Below are positions 17,100 to 27,202 of a DNA stretch of 64,000 bases, in pieces. Position 1 is the first letter of the stretch, and every line of letters begins with the position of its first letter. Made by a program: the position numbers and the translations under genes. This DNA is from Micromonospora_J zhanjiangensis. GTDB lineage: Bacteria > Actinomycetota > Actinomycetes > Mycobacteriales > Micromonosporaceae. Below the pieces are notes generated by a model that ran no database searches, had not been told where the DNA came from, and saw only the letters and a list, made by a program, of their open reading frames with translations. The stretch is from the NCBI RefSeq assembly GCF_042650605.1, contig NZ_JBHSBN010000018.1:72794-136793 (forward strand). Direction: 5' to 3'.

Positions 17100-19691
17100 G
17101 TGACGACCGGCCGCGAGGCCGGTGCCCGGACGTCCACCCCCATCGACGGCGCACCGTCCCGTGCCCGGTTGCTGCTGTTGACCGGGCTGCTCGTCGCCGC
17201 CGCGCTGGCCTCGGCCGGCGCCGGTTTCGTCCTCTCGCCGGTCTCCGTGCCGGACAGCCCACGGTCGTTGCTGGCCCGGTTGGGCGTCGCCGTGGGCGTC
17301 ATCATGCTGGCCCAACTGGCGCGGCTGCGGGTCCGGGTCGGCATCGGCATGATCAACGTCGCCTGGGGCGAGGCCGCGCTCATCATCTCCCTGTTCCTGG
17401 TGCCCGCCGGCTGGGTGCCCGGCGCCACGCTGGTCGGCGCCGCCCTGGCCTGGATCGTGCTGTCGGTCAGCGGCGACCACCGGCCCGCCCTCGATGTGGC
17501 CCACATCGCCGCCTCGCTGTCCGTGGCCGCCGCCCTGGCCACCGTCGTGACGACGGCCGTCCACCCCGCGTACGGGTCGGAACCGACCCCGGCGGTGGCC
17601 GGCGCCCTGGTCCTGGGCTCGCTGGTCTACCTGGTCGCCACCGTTTCGCTGGCGATGCTCTCCTTCGCGCTGCGAACCGGTAACCCGGTGACCCCGATGC
17701 TGGTCCCCACGTTGCGCGGCAAGCTGCTCATGGTCGTCGGCAACGTGGTGGTCGGCCTCGTCGTGATCATCATGGTCGACACGGAACCGCGCTGGTTGCT
17801 GCTCCTGCCGCCGGCCCTGTGGCTGTTGCAGCAGACCTACGGCCACCGGCTGCGCGCCGACGACGAGCGCCGCACCTGGCGGGCCCTGGCCGAGGCCACC
17901 AGCGCGCTCAACCAGCTCGACGAGCGCGGCGTGGCGACCGCCGGCGTCGACGGGGCGCTCGCGCTGTTCGGCGCGGAGCTGGTGGAGATCGACGTGGTCC
18001 GACCGGACGGTCAGCTCCGGCGCTACCGCGGCGACGCCGAGGGGGTGATCGTCCACCGGGACGACCCCGACGACGAGCCCGACGACGGGCCGGCCGCCCC
18101 GGCCGAGGGTTGGTCGGCCGGCTGTGAGCAGGAACTGGTCCGCACGCTGGTGGTCGGCCCGGTGCACGTCGGCGAGCTGCGGGTCCGGTTCCCCCGCCAG
18201 GTCGTCCCGGGGCAGCGGGACCAGGCGGCGCTGTCCGCCTTCGCGGACGCCCTGGGCGCCGCCCTGCACGACGCCGCCACCCACCGGGAGCTGCGGGTGG
18301 TGACCGCCCGGTCCAGCTACGAGGCGGTCCACGACCCGCTCACCAACCTGATCAACAGGTCGGCGATGCTCGGCAAGGGCGACGCCGCCCTGCACCAGCT
18401 CACCCACGACCACCCGGTGGCGCTGCTGCTGCTGGACATCAACCACTTCAAAGAGGTCAACGACACCCTCGGGCACGCCGCCGGGGACGAACTGCTGCAG
18501 GCCATGGCCGTCCGGCTGGGCGCCCTGGCCCAGCCCGGCGAGTTGCTCGGCCGGCTCGGCGGCGACGAGTTCGCCCTGATGATCACGACGTTGGTGCCGG
18601 ACGAGGACGACACGACGGCGCTCGGCGACCGGCCGTCGCCGATGCCGTTCGCGCTGCGCCGGGCGCGCGACATCGTGGACCTGCTGACCACCCCGCTGGA
18701 GGTGGCCGGGGTCCGGATCTCGGTGGAGGCGTCCCTCGGGGTGGTGGTCGCCGGTGCCGGCACCGCCGACATGACCGAGCTGCTGCGCCGGGCCGACATC
18801 GCGATGTACCAGGCGAAGGAGGGCGGCAGCAGCATCGCCTGGTACGACAGTGCCCGGGACGCCGCCAGCACCGATCAGCTGGCCCTGCTCGCCGAGCTGC
18901 GCGAGGCGCTGGAGGTGACCGACCAACTGGTCCTCGCGCTGCAGCCCGCGGTCGACCTGACCACCGGTGCGCCGACCGGTGTCGAGGCGCTGATCCGGTG
19001 GAACCATCCCCGTCGGGGCTGGCTCAACCCGGCGGACTTCGTCCGCACCATCGAGGGCAGCGAACTGCTCGGCGCGTTCACCCGGTACGTCGTCGACCAG
19101 GCGCTCGCGGTGGCCGCGGACTGGGGCCGGCACGGCGTCGAGGTGCCCATCTCGATCAACCTGTCGGCCCGCAGCCTGCTGGACCCCCGACTGCCCGCCG
19201 AGGTCGCCGAGTCGCTGCGCCGGCACAAGGTGCCGCCGGACCTGCTCGTCCTGGAGATCACCGAGACCGTGGTGATGAGCGAGCTGGAGGTCATCGACGA
19301 GGTGCTGGCCGCGCTGCGGACGTTGGGCGTCCAGCTCGCCGTGGACGACTTCGGCACCGGCTTCTCGTCGCTGACCTTCCTGACCCGGATCTCGGTCGAC
19401 GAACTCAAGGTCGACCGGTCGTTCGTCACCGCGATGGCCGAGTCCCCGGAGGCCGCGGCGATCGTCCGTACCACCGTGGACCTGGGCCGGGAACTCGGCC
19501 TGCGGGTGGTCGCCGAGGGCGTGGAGACGGCCGACCAGCGGGCCGCGCTGGCCCAGCTCGGCTGCACCGCCGCGCAGGGCTACCACTTCTTCAAGCCGAT
19601 GCCGTCCGACAAGATTGTGACGGTGCTGCACTCGCTGCTGGACTCGGCCCAGGCCCGGATCTTCCCGCTGCGCGCCGACGGCGCGTCGTAG
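17100..19691 (+). CDS. Membrane GGDEF-EAL protein (cyclic di-GMP synthesis/turnover)
   Basis: 863 aa from the GTG at 17100, which has GGAGG 7 nt upstream; the longer frame from 17004 has none. Residues 20-260 hold about eight hydrophobic segments, a MASE-like sensor. A coiled linker and a poorly conserved GAF-sized region follow (about 260-400). The GGDEF domain (about 410-590) has an intact GRLGGDEFAL. The EAL domain (about 600-850) keeps EALIRW, the Asn of INLSAR, LEITETVVM, VDDFGTGFSSL, the Lys of DELKVDR, AEGVET and QGYHFFKP. Both cyclase and phosphodiesterase sites therefore look competent. It falls between the Rv1083-like and Rv1084-like genes, so it belongs to the material inserted into the conserved block. 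Confidence 0.93.
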   Translation: MTTGREAGARTSTPIDGAPSRARLLLLTGLLVAAALASAGAGFVLSPVSVPDSPRSLLARLGVAVGVIMLAQLARLRVRVGIGMINVAWGEAALIISLFLVPAGWVPGATLVGAALAWIVLSVSGDHRPALDVAHIAASLSVAAALATVVTTAVHPAYGSEPTPAVAGALVLGSLVYLVATVSLAMLSFALRTGNPVTPMLVPTLRGKLLMVVGNVVVGLVVIIMVDTEPRWLLLLPPALWLLQQTYGHRLRADDERRTWRALAEATSALNQLDERGVATAGVDGALALFGAELVEIDVVRPDGQLRRYRGDAEGVIVHRDDPDDEPDDGPAAPAEGWSAGCEQELVRTLVVGPVHVGELRVRFPRQVVPGQRDQAALSAFADALGAALHDAATHRELRVVTARSSYEAVHDPLTNLINRSAMLGKGDAALHQLTHDHPVALLLLDINHFKEVNDTLGHAAGDELLQAMAVRLGALAQPGELLGRLGGDEFALMITTLVPDEDDTTALGDRPSPMPFALRRARDIVDLLTTPLEVAGVRISVEASLGVVVAGAGTADMTELLRRADIAMYQAKEGGSSIAWYDSARDAASTDQLALLAELREALEVTDQLVLALQPAVDLTTGAPTGVEALIRWNHPRRGWLNPADFVRTIEGSELLGAFTRYVVDQALAVAADWGRHGVEVPISINLSARSLLDPRLPAEVAESLRRHKVPPDLLVLEITETVVMSELEVIDEVLAALRTLGVQLAVDDFGTGFSSLTFLTRISVDELKVDRSFVTAMAESPEAAAIVRTTVDLGRELGLRVVAEGVETADQRAALAQLGCTAAQGYHFFKPMPSDKIVTVLHSLLDSAQARIFPLRADGAS

Positions 19692-19749
19692 CCGTCGACG
19701 CGGCGGAGCGGCGTCGCTGGCTGTGTAGCAGGACTCAATTAGCCACTTG

Positions 19750-21018
19750 TCATGCCCACAAGCTGGCGATTGGTACGGCGACGATCCGTTCGGCCAGCCG
19801 GAAGACGTGAGGGCCGGTGTGGAGGACGATGCCGGTCGCGAAGGCCGAGCCCACGCGTTCGGCGAACCATTCCAGGTGCCGAGCGTCGGCGGCTGCGGGG
19901 GCGGCAGTGGCTTTGACCTCGACAGCGATCAGTTGACCGTCTCTGGCTTCGATGAGCAGGTCGACCTCGTGCCGGCCGTTCGCATCGCGATAGTGGAACA
20001 GATCAGCGCCGACAATGCTGGCGGCGCATTCGGCTCGTAGTTGGGCGGCGGCGAGGGTGTCCAGGACGCGCCCGAGGAGGTCGCCATCGCGCATAACGCG
20101 GCGCTGGTCGATGCGGAGCAGCGGGCCGAGCAGGCCCGGGTCGGTGAGGTACCGCTTGGGTAGCCGAACGGCGCGATCCATCCGGTTGCCGGCCCAGGCA
20201 GGCACGCGTTGCGTGATCATGAGCGTGTCGAGGAGGTCGTCGTAGCCGACCGCGCTGTGCCGGGTGATGCCGGCGGCGTCGTAGAGCAGTTTGTGGTTCG
20301 GCACGCCGGCGGTGTTGGCGGCGAGTGCTTGTAGATATCTACGCATCAGGACCGGGTCTCGGGAGATGCCGAGCGCTGCGGCCTCTCTGGTGACCAGATG
20401 ATCGACGTAGCTGGTCAGCCACCGGTCGCGCGCTCGCTCGGTGGGGGCGCGGAGAGCTTCCGGCCAGCCGCTGGTGAGTGCCTCTGCCACGTACCGGTGC
20501 ACGTCCCACTCGGCCGAGGGGTCGCTGAAGCTGTCGGAGCCGTCGGCGAGGATTCGGTCGATCAGTGATGGCGCGGACGGGTCACCGTGCCGTTCTCGAC
20601 CGACGAGCGGGTGCATCGTCAGTCGGACGATCCGACCAGTGGCGGGCCAGCCCGCGGTGGTCAGGTCGGTCTGGGAGGAACCGGTCAGAACGAATCGGCC
20701 GGGGCGCGGATCGTCATCGACAGCCCGCTTGACCGCGCCGAGGACTTCGGGGACCATCTGCCACTCATCGACGAGGATCGGCTCGTCGAGAGCACGGAGT
20801 GCGGCGTCGGGATCGGCGCGAACGACCGCAGCCTGAGCAGGGACGTCCAGCCGCAGGATGGAACGGCACAATCGCCGCGTCGTGGTGGTCTTTCCGCAGG
20901 CGCGCGGGCCGACGACGAGCGCGGCGGGATGAGTCGCCAGGATCTCGGCGAGCTCCGTGTCGGCGATGCGAGAGACGTAGGCGTTCAGCGATGACTCCAG
21001 TAGGTGACGATCTGGCAC
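19750..21018 (-). CDS. DUF4143/AAA_14 ATPase with nuclease-like C-terminus
   Basis: 422 aa from the GTG at 21018. An AAA_14 ATPase domain (about 30-160) carries Walker A GPRACGKTTTT, Walker B PILVDEWQ and sensor VLTGSSQ. The DUF4143 part (about 200-420) ends with GRHEVDLLIEARDGQLIAVEVKA, whose E-x-D...E-x-K spacing is the PD-(D/E)XK nuclease-like pattern of this family. Such proteins are common, sporadic and often found in defence or mobile regions; the molecular role is unsettled. GC is lower than in the neighbouring GGDEF-EAL gene, and it is the first gene of the 19.7-22.5 kb island. Confidence 0.88.
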   Translation of the reverse strand: MPDRHLLESSLNAYVSRIADTELAEILATHPAALVVGPRACGKTTTTRRLCRSILRLDVPAQAAVVRADPDAALRALDEPILVDEWQMVPEVLGAVKRAVDDDPRPGRFVLTGSSQTDLTTAGWPATGRIVRLTMHPLVGRERHGDPSAPSLIDRILADGSDSFSDPSAEWDVHRYVAEALTSGWPEALRAPTERARDRWLTSYVDHLVTREAAALGISRDPVLMRRYLQALAANTAGVPNHKLLYDAAGITRHSAVGYDDLLDTLMITQRVPAWAGNRMDRAVRLPKRYLTDPGLLGPLLRIDQRRVMRDGDLLGRVLDTLAAAQLRAECAASIVGADLFHYRDANGRHEVDLLIEARDGQLIAVEVKATAAPAAADARHLEWFAERVGSAFATGIVLHTGPHVFRLAERIVAVPIASLWA

Positions 21019-21044
21019 GCCCTGCCCTGCCTATCTGGCACGCC
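21010..21044 (-). promoter_or_regulatory. Direct repeats at the DUF4143 gene start, possible operator
   Basis: ATCTGGCACGCC occurs at 21010-21021 (over the GTG start) and again at 21033-21044, 23 bp apart. Each contains part of TGGCGTGCCA. An AT-rich TATATAG-like -10 lies just upstream (about 21054-21060). Autoregulation is possible but unproved. Confidence 0.4.
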
Positions 21045-21125
21045 AGCTAGTTCCTATATAGCACACGTTACAGTGGCAATCCAGCACGGGCCATCTGCGC
21101 CACCTTTCCGTGACGCCACACCACA

Positions 21126-21833
21126 TCAGGCATCCGTGACGCCACGTCGGTCATTCTGAGTAACCGGCCAACGGCGGCCGGGTCGGGCCGTGAGAACGGT
21201 GGTGACCCGGCTGCCCTGCTCGACCCAGCGTCGACTCGTGGGACAAATCCAGTCGGCGACTTGCAGCGAAGTTTGGTACAGGCTGACCAGCGACCGATTG
21301 AACATCGGTTCGTGGTGGGCCATCCGGTTTCGTGCCTTGTGTAGCAAGCCGACCGCATCGAAGACGGCTACCCGCCGCTGACGAGGAAAAGCCTTGTGAA
21401 GACAGGGATGCCACAGCCCACGGTCGTACCGACGAGCGAGAAGGAACCGCCAAAACCCAAGGTTCAGTTCTGCGACGACGCGTCCAGGCGTTTCTGGCCG
21501 CCCGTTACGTACGGCACGCGCCCTCGCCTTAGCGATGTCATCGAGAGCCTCGGCGAACAGGAAACCGTGCGGTAGCGCCGAAGATCGGGGATTCAGGTAC
21601 CAGCGTGGCTCGCCGAAGGTACGGGCAGACCAGGCTTCGAGCTCGCAGTGTAGGGCGTTTCGCAACAGCACTTCGACGTGGCCCAAGGTCGCCGAGAGCG
21701 CTGCGGTGACCTCGACGTTCCACCGATACAGCGCGAGTGCTGCCCGCAGATCGCCGCCGCATGCCACCTTGTAGGGACCAAGGCGTTCAGGTGAGAGGCG
21801 TCGTTCGAGCACCATCAGCTCTTCCGCCTGCAT
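21126..21833 (-). CDS. Abi-like (Abi_2/AbiF-type) HEPN protein
   Basis: 235 aa from the ATG at 21833 (GGGAGACAGGG upstream). Family features: ERRLSPERLGPYKVACGGD near the N-terminus, LYRWNVEVTAALSATLGHVEVLLRNALH in the middle, FWRFLLARRYDRGLW, and the HEPN RNase motif R-x4-H in KARNRMAHHEP at about residues 165-175. HEPN proteins of this group are toxins of abortive-infection or toxin-antitoxin systems, and AbiF-type members are known to pair with a small RNA. A compact hairpin RNA with its own -10 and terminator lies 40-90 bp from this start, on the other strand. The GC content is lower than in surrounding housekeeping genes, which suggests transfer. Confidence 0.85.
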   Translation of the reverse strand: MQAEELMVLERRLSPERLGPYKVACGGDLRAALALYRWNVEVTAALSATLGHVEVLLRNALHCELEAWSARTFGEPRWYLNPRSSALPHGFLFAEALDDIAKARARAVRNGRPETPGRVVAELNLGFWRFLLARRYDRGLWHPCLHKAFPRQRRVAVFDAVGLLHKARNRMAHHEPMFNRSLVSLYQTSLQVADWICPTSRRWVEQGSRVTTVLTARPGRRWPVTQNDRRGVTDA

Positions 21834-21875
21834 CCCTGTCTCCCGCTCCTGGCCAAAATACGCTATGATTCAGCA

Positions 21876-21924
21876 CGAAGACCCCGGTCCGCCTCTGCCT
21901 GTGAGGGCATGCCGCCGGGGTTTT
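21876..21924 (+). ncRNA. Candidate structured small RNA beside the Abi gene
   Basis: TATGAT at 21864-21869 is a good -10. The predicted transcript starts about 21876 and ends in TTTT at 21921-21924. AAGACCCCGG (21878-21887) pairs with CCGGGGTTTT (21915-21924, one G-U), enclosing a short inner stem CCTC/GAGG with loop TGCCTGT. It is divergent from the abi gene. The minus-strand complement is also hairpin-forming, so orientation needs RNA data. It may be the RNA antitoxin of the HEPN protein, or only a small terminator. Confidence 0.55.
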
Positions 21925-22027
21925 GTACGTACTAAGTCCCGATCAGATGGGCCTATGGCTGTCCCGTGTGAGCGACCGCCGAGGCTAGCTCTCCAAATCG
22001 TAGAGGTTGAAGATTGGGAGAGCGAGT

Positions 22028-22462
22028 CTAACTTTGCTCAACTTGGCGTCGGAGCTTATGAAGCGGCTCGCCGCTAGGCACGTGGACATAGAACCAGCCG
22101 TTGATCGTTGTGCCGGTCTGCTCCGCAAGCGCTCGTGACGGAGTCGAGAACGACCTTCCGTCCGCAAGCTCGAGCCAGCCTTGCGGCGTGACGGTTGCCT
22201 CGTGAACCATGCGCCGTCTCGGCTGCTCGTGCCTCAGAACGTCTCCGGGAGTGAGGACGCCGGCGTTGATCAACGGCAACAGGGCTCCTGGCCGTCGAGG
22301 CAAACGCCTTACGGTTGGTGCGGACTTCTTCGGCGATTCCTCGGAGTCTCCGCTGAGAAGCAGCCGGCGCAGCACATCGTTCGGTGTGTCGACCAGCGGC
22401 TCGCAGTGCTGCTGTAGGAAGGTGAAAACTTCGTCATCGACCTCGATGGTGCGTCTGGCCAT
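22028..22462 (-). CDS. RHH-like plus RAMA-domain protein
   Basis: 144 aa from the ATG at 22462. Residues 1-35 (ARRTIEVDDEVFTFLQQHCEPLVDTPNDVLRRLL) resemble the ribbon-helix-helix N-terminus of SeqA-like regulators. Residues 58-140 match the RAMA domain: LPLINAGVLTPGDVL, EATVTPQGWLELADGRSFSTPSRALAEQTGTTINGWFYVHV. RAMA domains occur in restriction-modification and other DNA-modification-linked proteins and probably sense modified DNA. No methylase or nuclease lies next to it, so its partner is not in the window. It shares orientation with the abi gene but lies on the far side of the hairpin RNA. Confidence 0.85.
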   Translation of the reverse strand: MARRTIEVDDEVFTFLQQHCEPLVDTPNDVLRRLLLSGDSEESPKKSAPTVRRLPRRPGALLPLINAGVLTPGDVLRHEQPRRRMVHEATVTPQGWLELADGRSFSTPSRALAEQTGTTINGWFYVHVPSGEPLHKLRRQVEQS

Positions 22463-22614
22463 TACGGTCCCCAAGCCTCCCGATCGTCATAGCTCTACTA
22501 GATTACATGACGATTTGGAGATCAGAATGTTCCCCCGCCGCGCCGACCGACTACAGCGACCGGGGAGGAAGCCATACCGGCGGCGTGCATCCTTGGCGTG
22601 AGAGGGTGGAAGTC

Positions 22615-24723
<2,109 letters not shown>

Positions 24724-24762
24724 CCCGCACCGCCCCGCATCGCGGGCGAAGCCGCAATATCG

Positions 24763-24805
24763 GGGATATTGCTGCTTCGCCGGGTCGCTGAAGCAGCAAT
24801 ATCCC
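24763..24805. terminator. Bidirectional terminator between DUF255 and padR genes
   Basis: GGGATATTGCTGCTTC (24763-24778) pairs perfectly with 24790-24805 over an 11-nt loop. A second, overlapping pair (GCAATATC at 24754-24761 with GATATTGC at 24765-24772) gives an alternative fold. Its AT-rich core is unusual for this genome. Confidence 0.8.
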
Positions 24806-24840
24806 TGACATTGTCAGAACACCGGAAGGCGCGGGGTCGG

Positions 24841-25392
24841 TCAGGGGGGCGGGTCGGGGGTCGGGCTGAGGTGCGACGGTAGCGCGTCGAACCAGTCGAG
24901 CACGGCGCGTTCGTAGGCCAGGCCGAAGCGCAGGGTGGCCACCCCGTACGGTTCCTCCTCGGCCGCCTCGGCCGGGAGCTGCTCGTCGACCTGCTGGTAG
25001 AAGGCGAGCCGTTCGGCGTGTGCCCGGCGGTGCTCGGCGAGGTGACCGCGCAGCAGATCGGCCGGCAGGTGTCGGCCGAACAGCACGGTGAGCAGCAGCG
25101 GGATGCGGATGGTCTCCGGCCCGGGTGGACGGGTGACCCACTCGGTGAACGCGGCCCGGCCGGCGTCGGTGATCTCGTACGGTCGCCGGTCCCGTCGGCC
25201 GGGTTCGCCGGCCCGGACCAGACCGGCGGCCGCCATCGAGGTCAACTCCCGGTAGACCTGGCTCTGCGTCAACGACCAGAAGTCGCCGATCCGTTGTTTC
25301 GCGGCGGCGACCAGGTCCCAGCCGGTCATTGGCCCCTCGTGCAGGAAGCCGAGCAGGGACGCGGCGGTGGCGTTCAACGGACGGTCCGGCAT
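24841..25392 (-). CDS. PadR-family transcriptional regulator
   Basis: 183 aa from the ATG at 25392, with GAGGAG 4 nt upstream. The winged-helix part (LNATAASLLGFLHEGPMTGWDLVAAAKQRIGDFWSLTQSQVYRELTSMAAAGLV) is the PadR pattern; the wing includes GRRDRRPYEITDAGRAAF. The C-terminal helices (about 90-175) form the dimerisation region. A 16-bp perfect palindrome lies 36 bp upstream of its start, between it and a divergent membrane protein gene. Repression of both by PadR is the simplest model. Confidence 0.9.
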   Translation of the reverse strand: MPDRPLNATAASLLGFLHEGPMTGWDLVAAAKQRIGDFWSLTQSQVYRELTSMAAAGLVRAGEPGRRDRRPYEITDAGRAAFTEWVTRPPGPETIRIPLLLTVLFGRHLPADLLRGHLAEHRRAHAERLAFYQQVDEQLPAEAAEEEPYGVATLRFGLAYERAVLDWFDALPSHLSPTPDPPP

Positions 25393-25427
25393 GGCTCTCC
25401 TCGGGAAGGACTTGACATTCCATTGTG

Positions 25428-25443
25428 TCAGGTTGCAACCTGA
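25428..25443. promoter_or_regulatory. 16-bp palindrome, likely PadR operator
   Basis: TCAGGTTGCAACCTGA is a perfect palindrome in the 97-bp gap between divergent padR and the DUF2306-like gene. A TTGACA lies beside it at 25412-25417 on the plus strand. Confidence 0.6.
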
Positions 25444-25489
25444 GTCGGGCGACATCCCAATGTGGGAGGTCGGAACGGGGGATCCGATC

Positions 25490-25972
25490 ATGCACACCGT
25501 TCTCGTCGCGGTCCACGCCACCTGCGGCGCCCTCGGGTTGCTGCTGGCCGTACCGGTGCTGCTGGCACCCAAGCGACGCGGCCGGCACACCGTGCTGGGC
25601 CGGGCGTACGCGGTGGCCGCGCTCGGGCTCAGCCTGAGCGGCTTCGGCCTGTTCGCCTACCGGCCGGCCGAGCTGTTCGGGCTGGCGATCCTGGGTGTGC
25701 TGACGCTCGGCTGGCTGGCCGGCGGCCTGTGGTTCGCCCGGCGCCGGCCGCGGTCGCTCGGGCCGCGCGGCTGGCGGATCTGGCACCTCAACCTGATGGG
25801 CAGCACGGTGATCTCGTTCGTCACCGGGTTCGCCGCGCAGACCACGCACGGCAACCTGATCGCCTGGATCGCGCCGACCGTGATCGGCTCGCTGCTGATC
25901 GCCCGGCGGACGGCTCGGGAGATCGCCGCCACCCGCCCGGCGGTCACCGTCACCAGCCCCGCCGTGCGTTGA
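25490..25972 (+). CDS. DUF2306-like integral membrane protein
   Basis: 160 aa from the ATG at 25490 (GGGGGA 8 nt upstream). Four or five hydrophobic helices: VLVAVHATCGALGLLLAVPVLL, VLGRAYAVAALGLSLSGFGLF, FGLAILGVLTLGWLAGGLWF, WHLNLMGSTVISFVTGF and APTVIGSLLIA. Conserved-looking His residues in VAVHA, GRHTVLGRAY and WHLNLM at helix ends fit DUF2306-type proteins, which may bind heme or metal (inference). Divergent from padR across a shared operator-like palindrome, so probably its regulated target. Confidence 0.72.
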   Translation: MHTVLVAVHATCGALGLLLAVPVLLAPKRRGRHTVLGRAYAVAALGLSLSGFGLFAYRPAELFGLAILGVLTLGWLAGGLWFARRRPRSLGPRGWRIWHLNLMGSTVISFVTGFAAQTTHGNLIAWIAPTVIGSLLIARRTAREIAATRPAVTVTSPAVR

Positions 25973-26044
25973 TCCCCGGCGGGTCCGGTCCTCGCCCACG
26001 AGCCGCGCGGGTGCCAGAGCCGATCAACTAGGCTGACGGCCGTT

Positions 26045-27202
26045 ATGGATTCTCGAACCGGTCTGCCCGTGGTCGGCATGGTGGGCGGGGGCCAGCTTGC
26101 CCGGATGACCCACCAGGCGGCGATCGCCCTCGGCCAGTCGCTCCGCGTCCTCGCCCTGACACCCGACGACGGCGCCGCCCTGGTCGCCGCCGACGTGCGG
26201 TACGGCGACCACACCGACCTCGCCGCGCTGCGCGCCTTCGCCGAGGGCTGCGACGTGGTCACCTTCGACCACGAGCACGTGCCGACCGGGCACGTCCGGG
26301 CGCTGGCCGAGGCCGGGGTGCCCGTCCACCCGGCCGCGGACGCGCTGCTGCACGCCCAGGACAAGCGGGTGATGCGGGAACGGCTGACCGCCCTGGCCGC
26401 ACCGGTGCCGCGCTGGCGCCCGGTGACCGCCGCCGACGAGGTACGCGCCTTCGGTGCCGAGGTGGGCTGGCCGGTGGTGCTCAAGGCGTCCCGGGGCGGC
26501 TACGACGGGCGCGGGGTGTGGCCGCTGGCCGACCCGACGACCGCCACCGAGCAGGTCGACCGGCTGCTCGCCGGGGGCACCGAGCTGATCGTCGAGGAGC
26601 GGGTGCCGCTGACCCGGGAGCTGGCCGTGCAGGTGGCCCGCTCCCCGTTCGGCCAGGTGGCGGCGTACCCGGTGGTGGAGACCGTGCAGCGGGACGGGAT
26701 CTGCGTCGAGGTGCTCGCGCCGGCGCCCGGCCTGCCGGAGGACCGCGCGGTGGCCGCCCAGCAGCTCGCCATCGACCTCGCCACAGCGCTGGACGTGGTC
26801 GGGCTGCTCGCCGTCGAGCTGTTCGAGACCCCCGCCGGCCTGGTGGTCAACGAGTTGGCCATGCGGCCGCACAACTCCGGGCACTGGACCATCGAGGGGG
26901 CCCGGACCTCCCAGTTCGAGCAGCACCTGCGGGCGGTGCTCGACTACCCGATGGGTGACACCGGGCTCACCGCCCCCGCCGTGGTGATGGCCAACGTGCT
27001 CGGCGGCGAGCCGGGCGGGATGTCGATCGACGAGCGGCTGCACCACATGTTCGCCGAGGACCCGGGCGTCAAGGTCCACCTGTACGGCAAGCAGGTGCGG
27101 CCGGGCCGCAAGATCGGGCACGTCACCGTGCTCGGCGACGATCTGGACAAGGCGCGGGCCCGTGCCGTACGGGCCGCGCGGTGGTTGCGGGAGGGCGCGT
27201 GA
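26045..27202 (+). CDS. purK: N5-carboxyaminoimidazole ribonucleotide synthase
   Basis: 385 aa. ATP-grasp enzyme: VVGMVGGGQLARMTHQAAI at the N-terminus (preATP fold), FDHEHVP, the ATP-binding GWPVVLKASRGGYDGRGV and the metal-site VELFETPAGLVVNELAMRPHNSGHWT. It carboxylates aminoimidazole ribonucleotide with ATP and bicarbonate, in purine synthesis. Its TGA overlaps the GTG of purE by 4 nt (27199-27202), so the two are one operon. Confidence 0.96.
   Translation: MDSRTGLPVVGMVGGGQLARMTHQAAIALGQSLRVLALTPDDGAALVAADVRYGDHTDLAALRAFAEGCDVVTFDHEHVPTGHVRALAEAGVPVHPAADALLHAQDKRVMRERLTALAAPVPRWRPVTAADEVRAFGAEVGWPVVLKASRGGYDGRGVWPLADPTTATEQVDRLLAGGTELIVEERVPLTRELAVQVARSPFGQVAAYPVVETVQRDGICVEVLAPAPGLPEDRAVAAQQLAIDLATALDVVGLLAVELFETPAGLVVNELAMRPHNSGHWTIEGARTSQFEQHLRAVLDYPMGDTGLTAPAVVMANVLGGEPGGMSIDERLHHMFAEDPGVKVHLYGKQVRPGRKIGHVTVLGDDLDKARARAVRAARWLREGA

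Noticed and set aside
16551..19631. 1026-codon minus-strand frame opposite the GGDEF-EAL gene
   Set aside because: Antisense shadow; the plus-strand frame has complete catalytic motifs.
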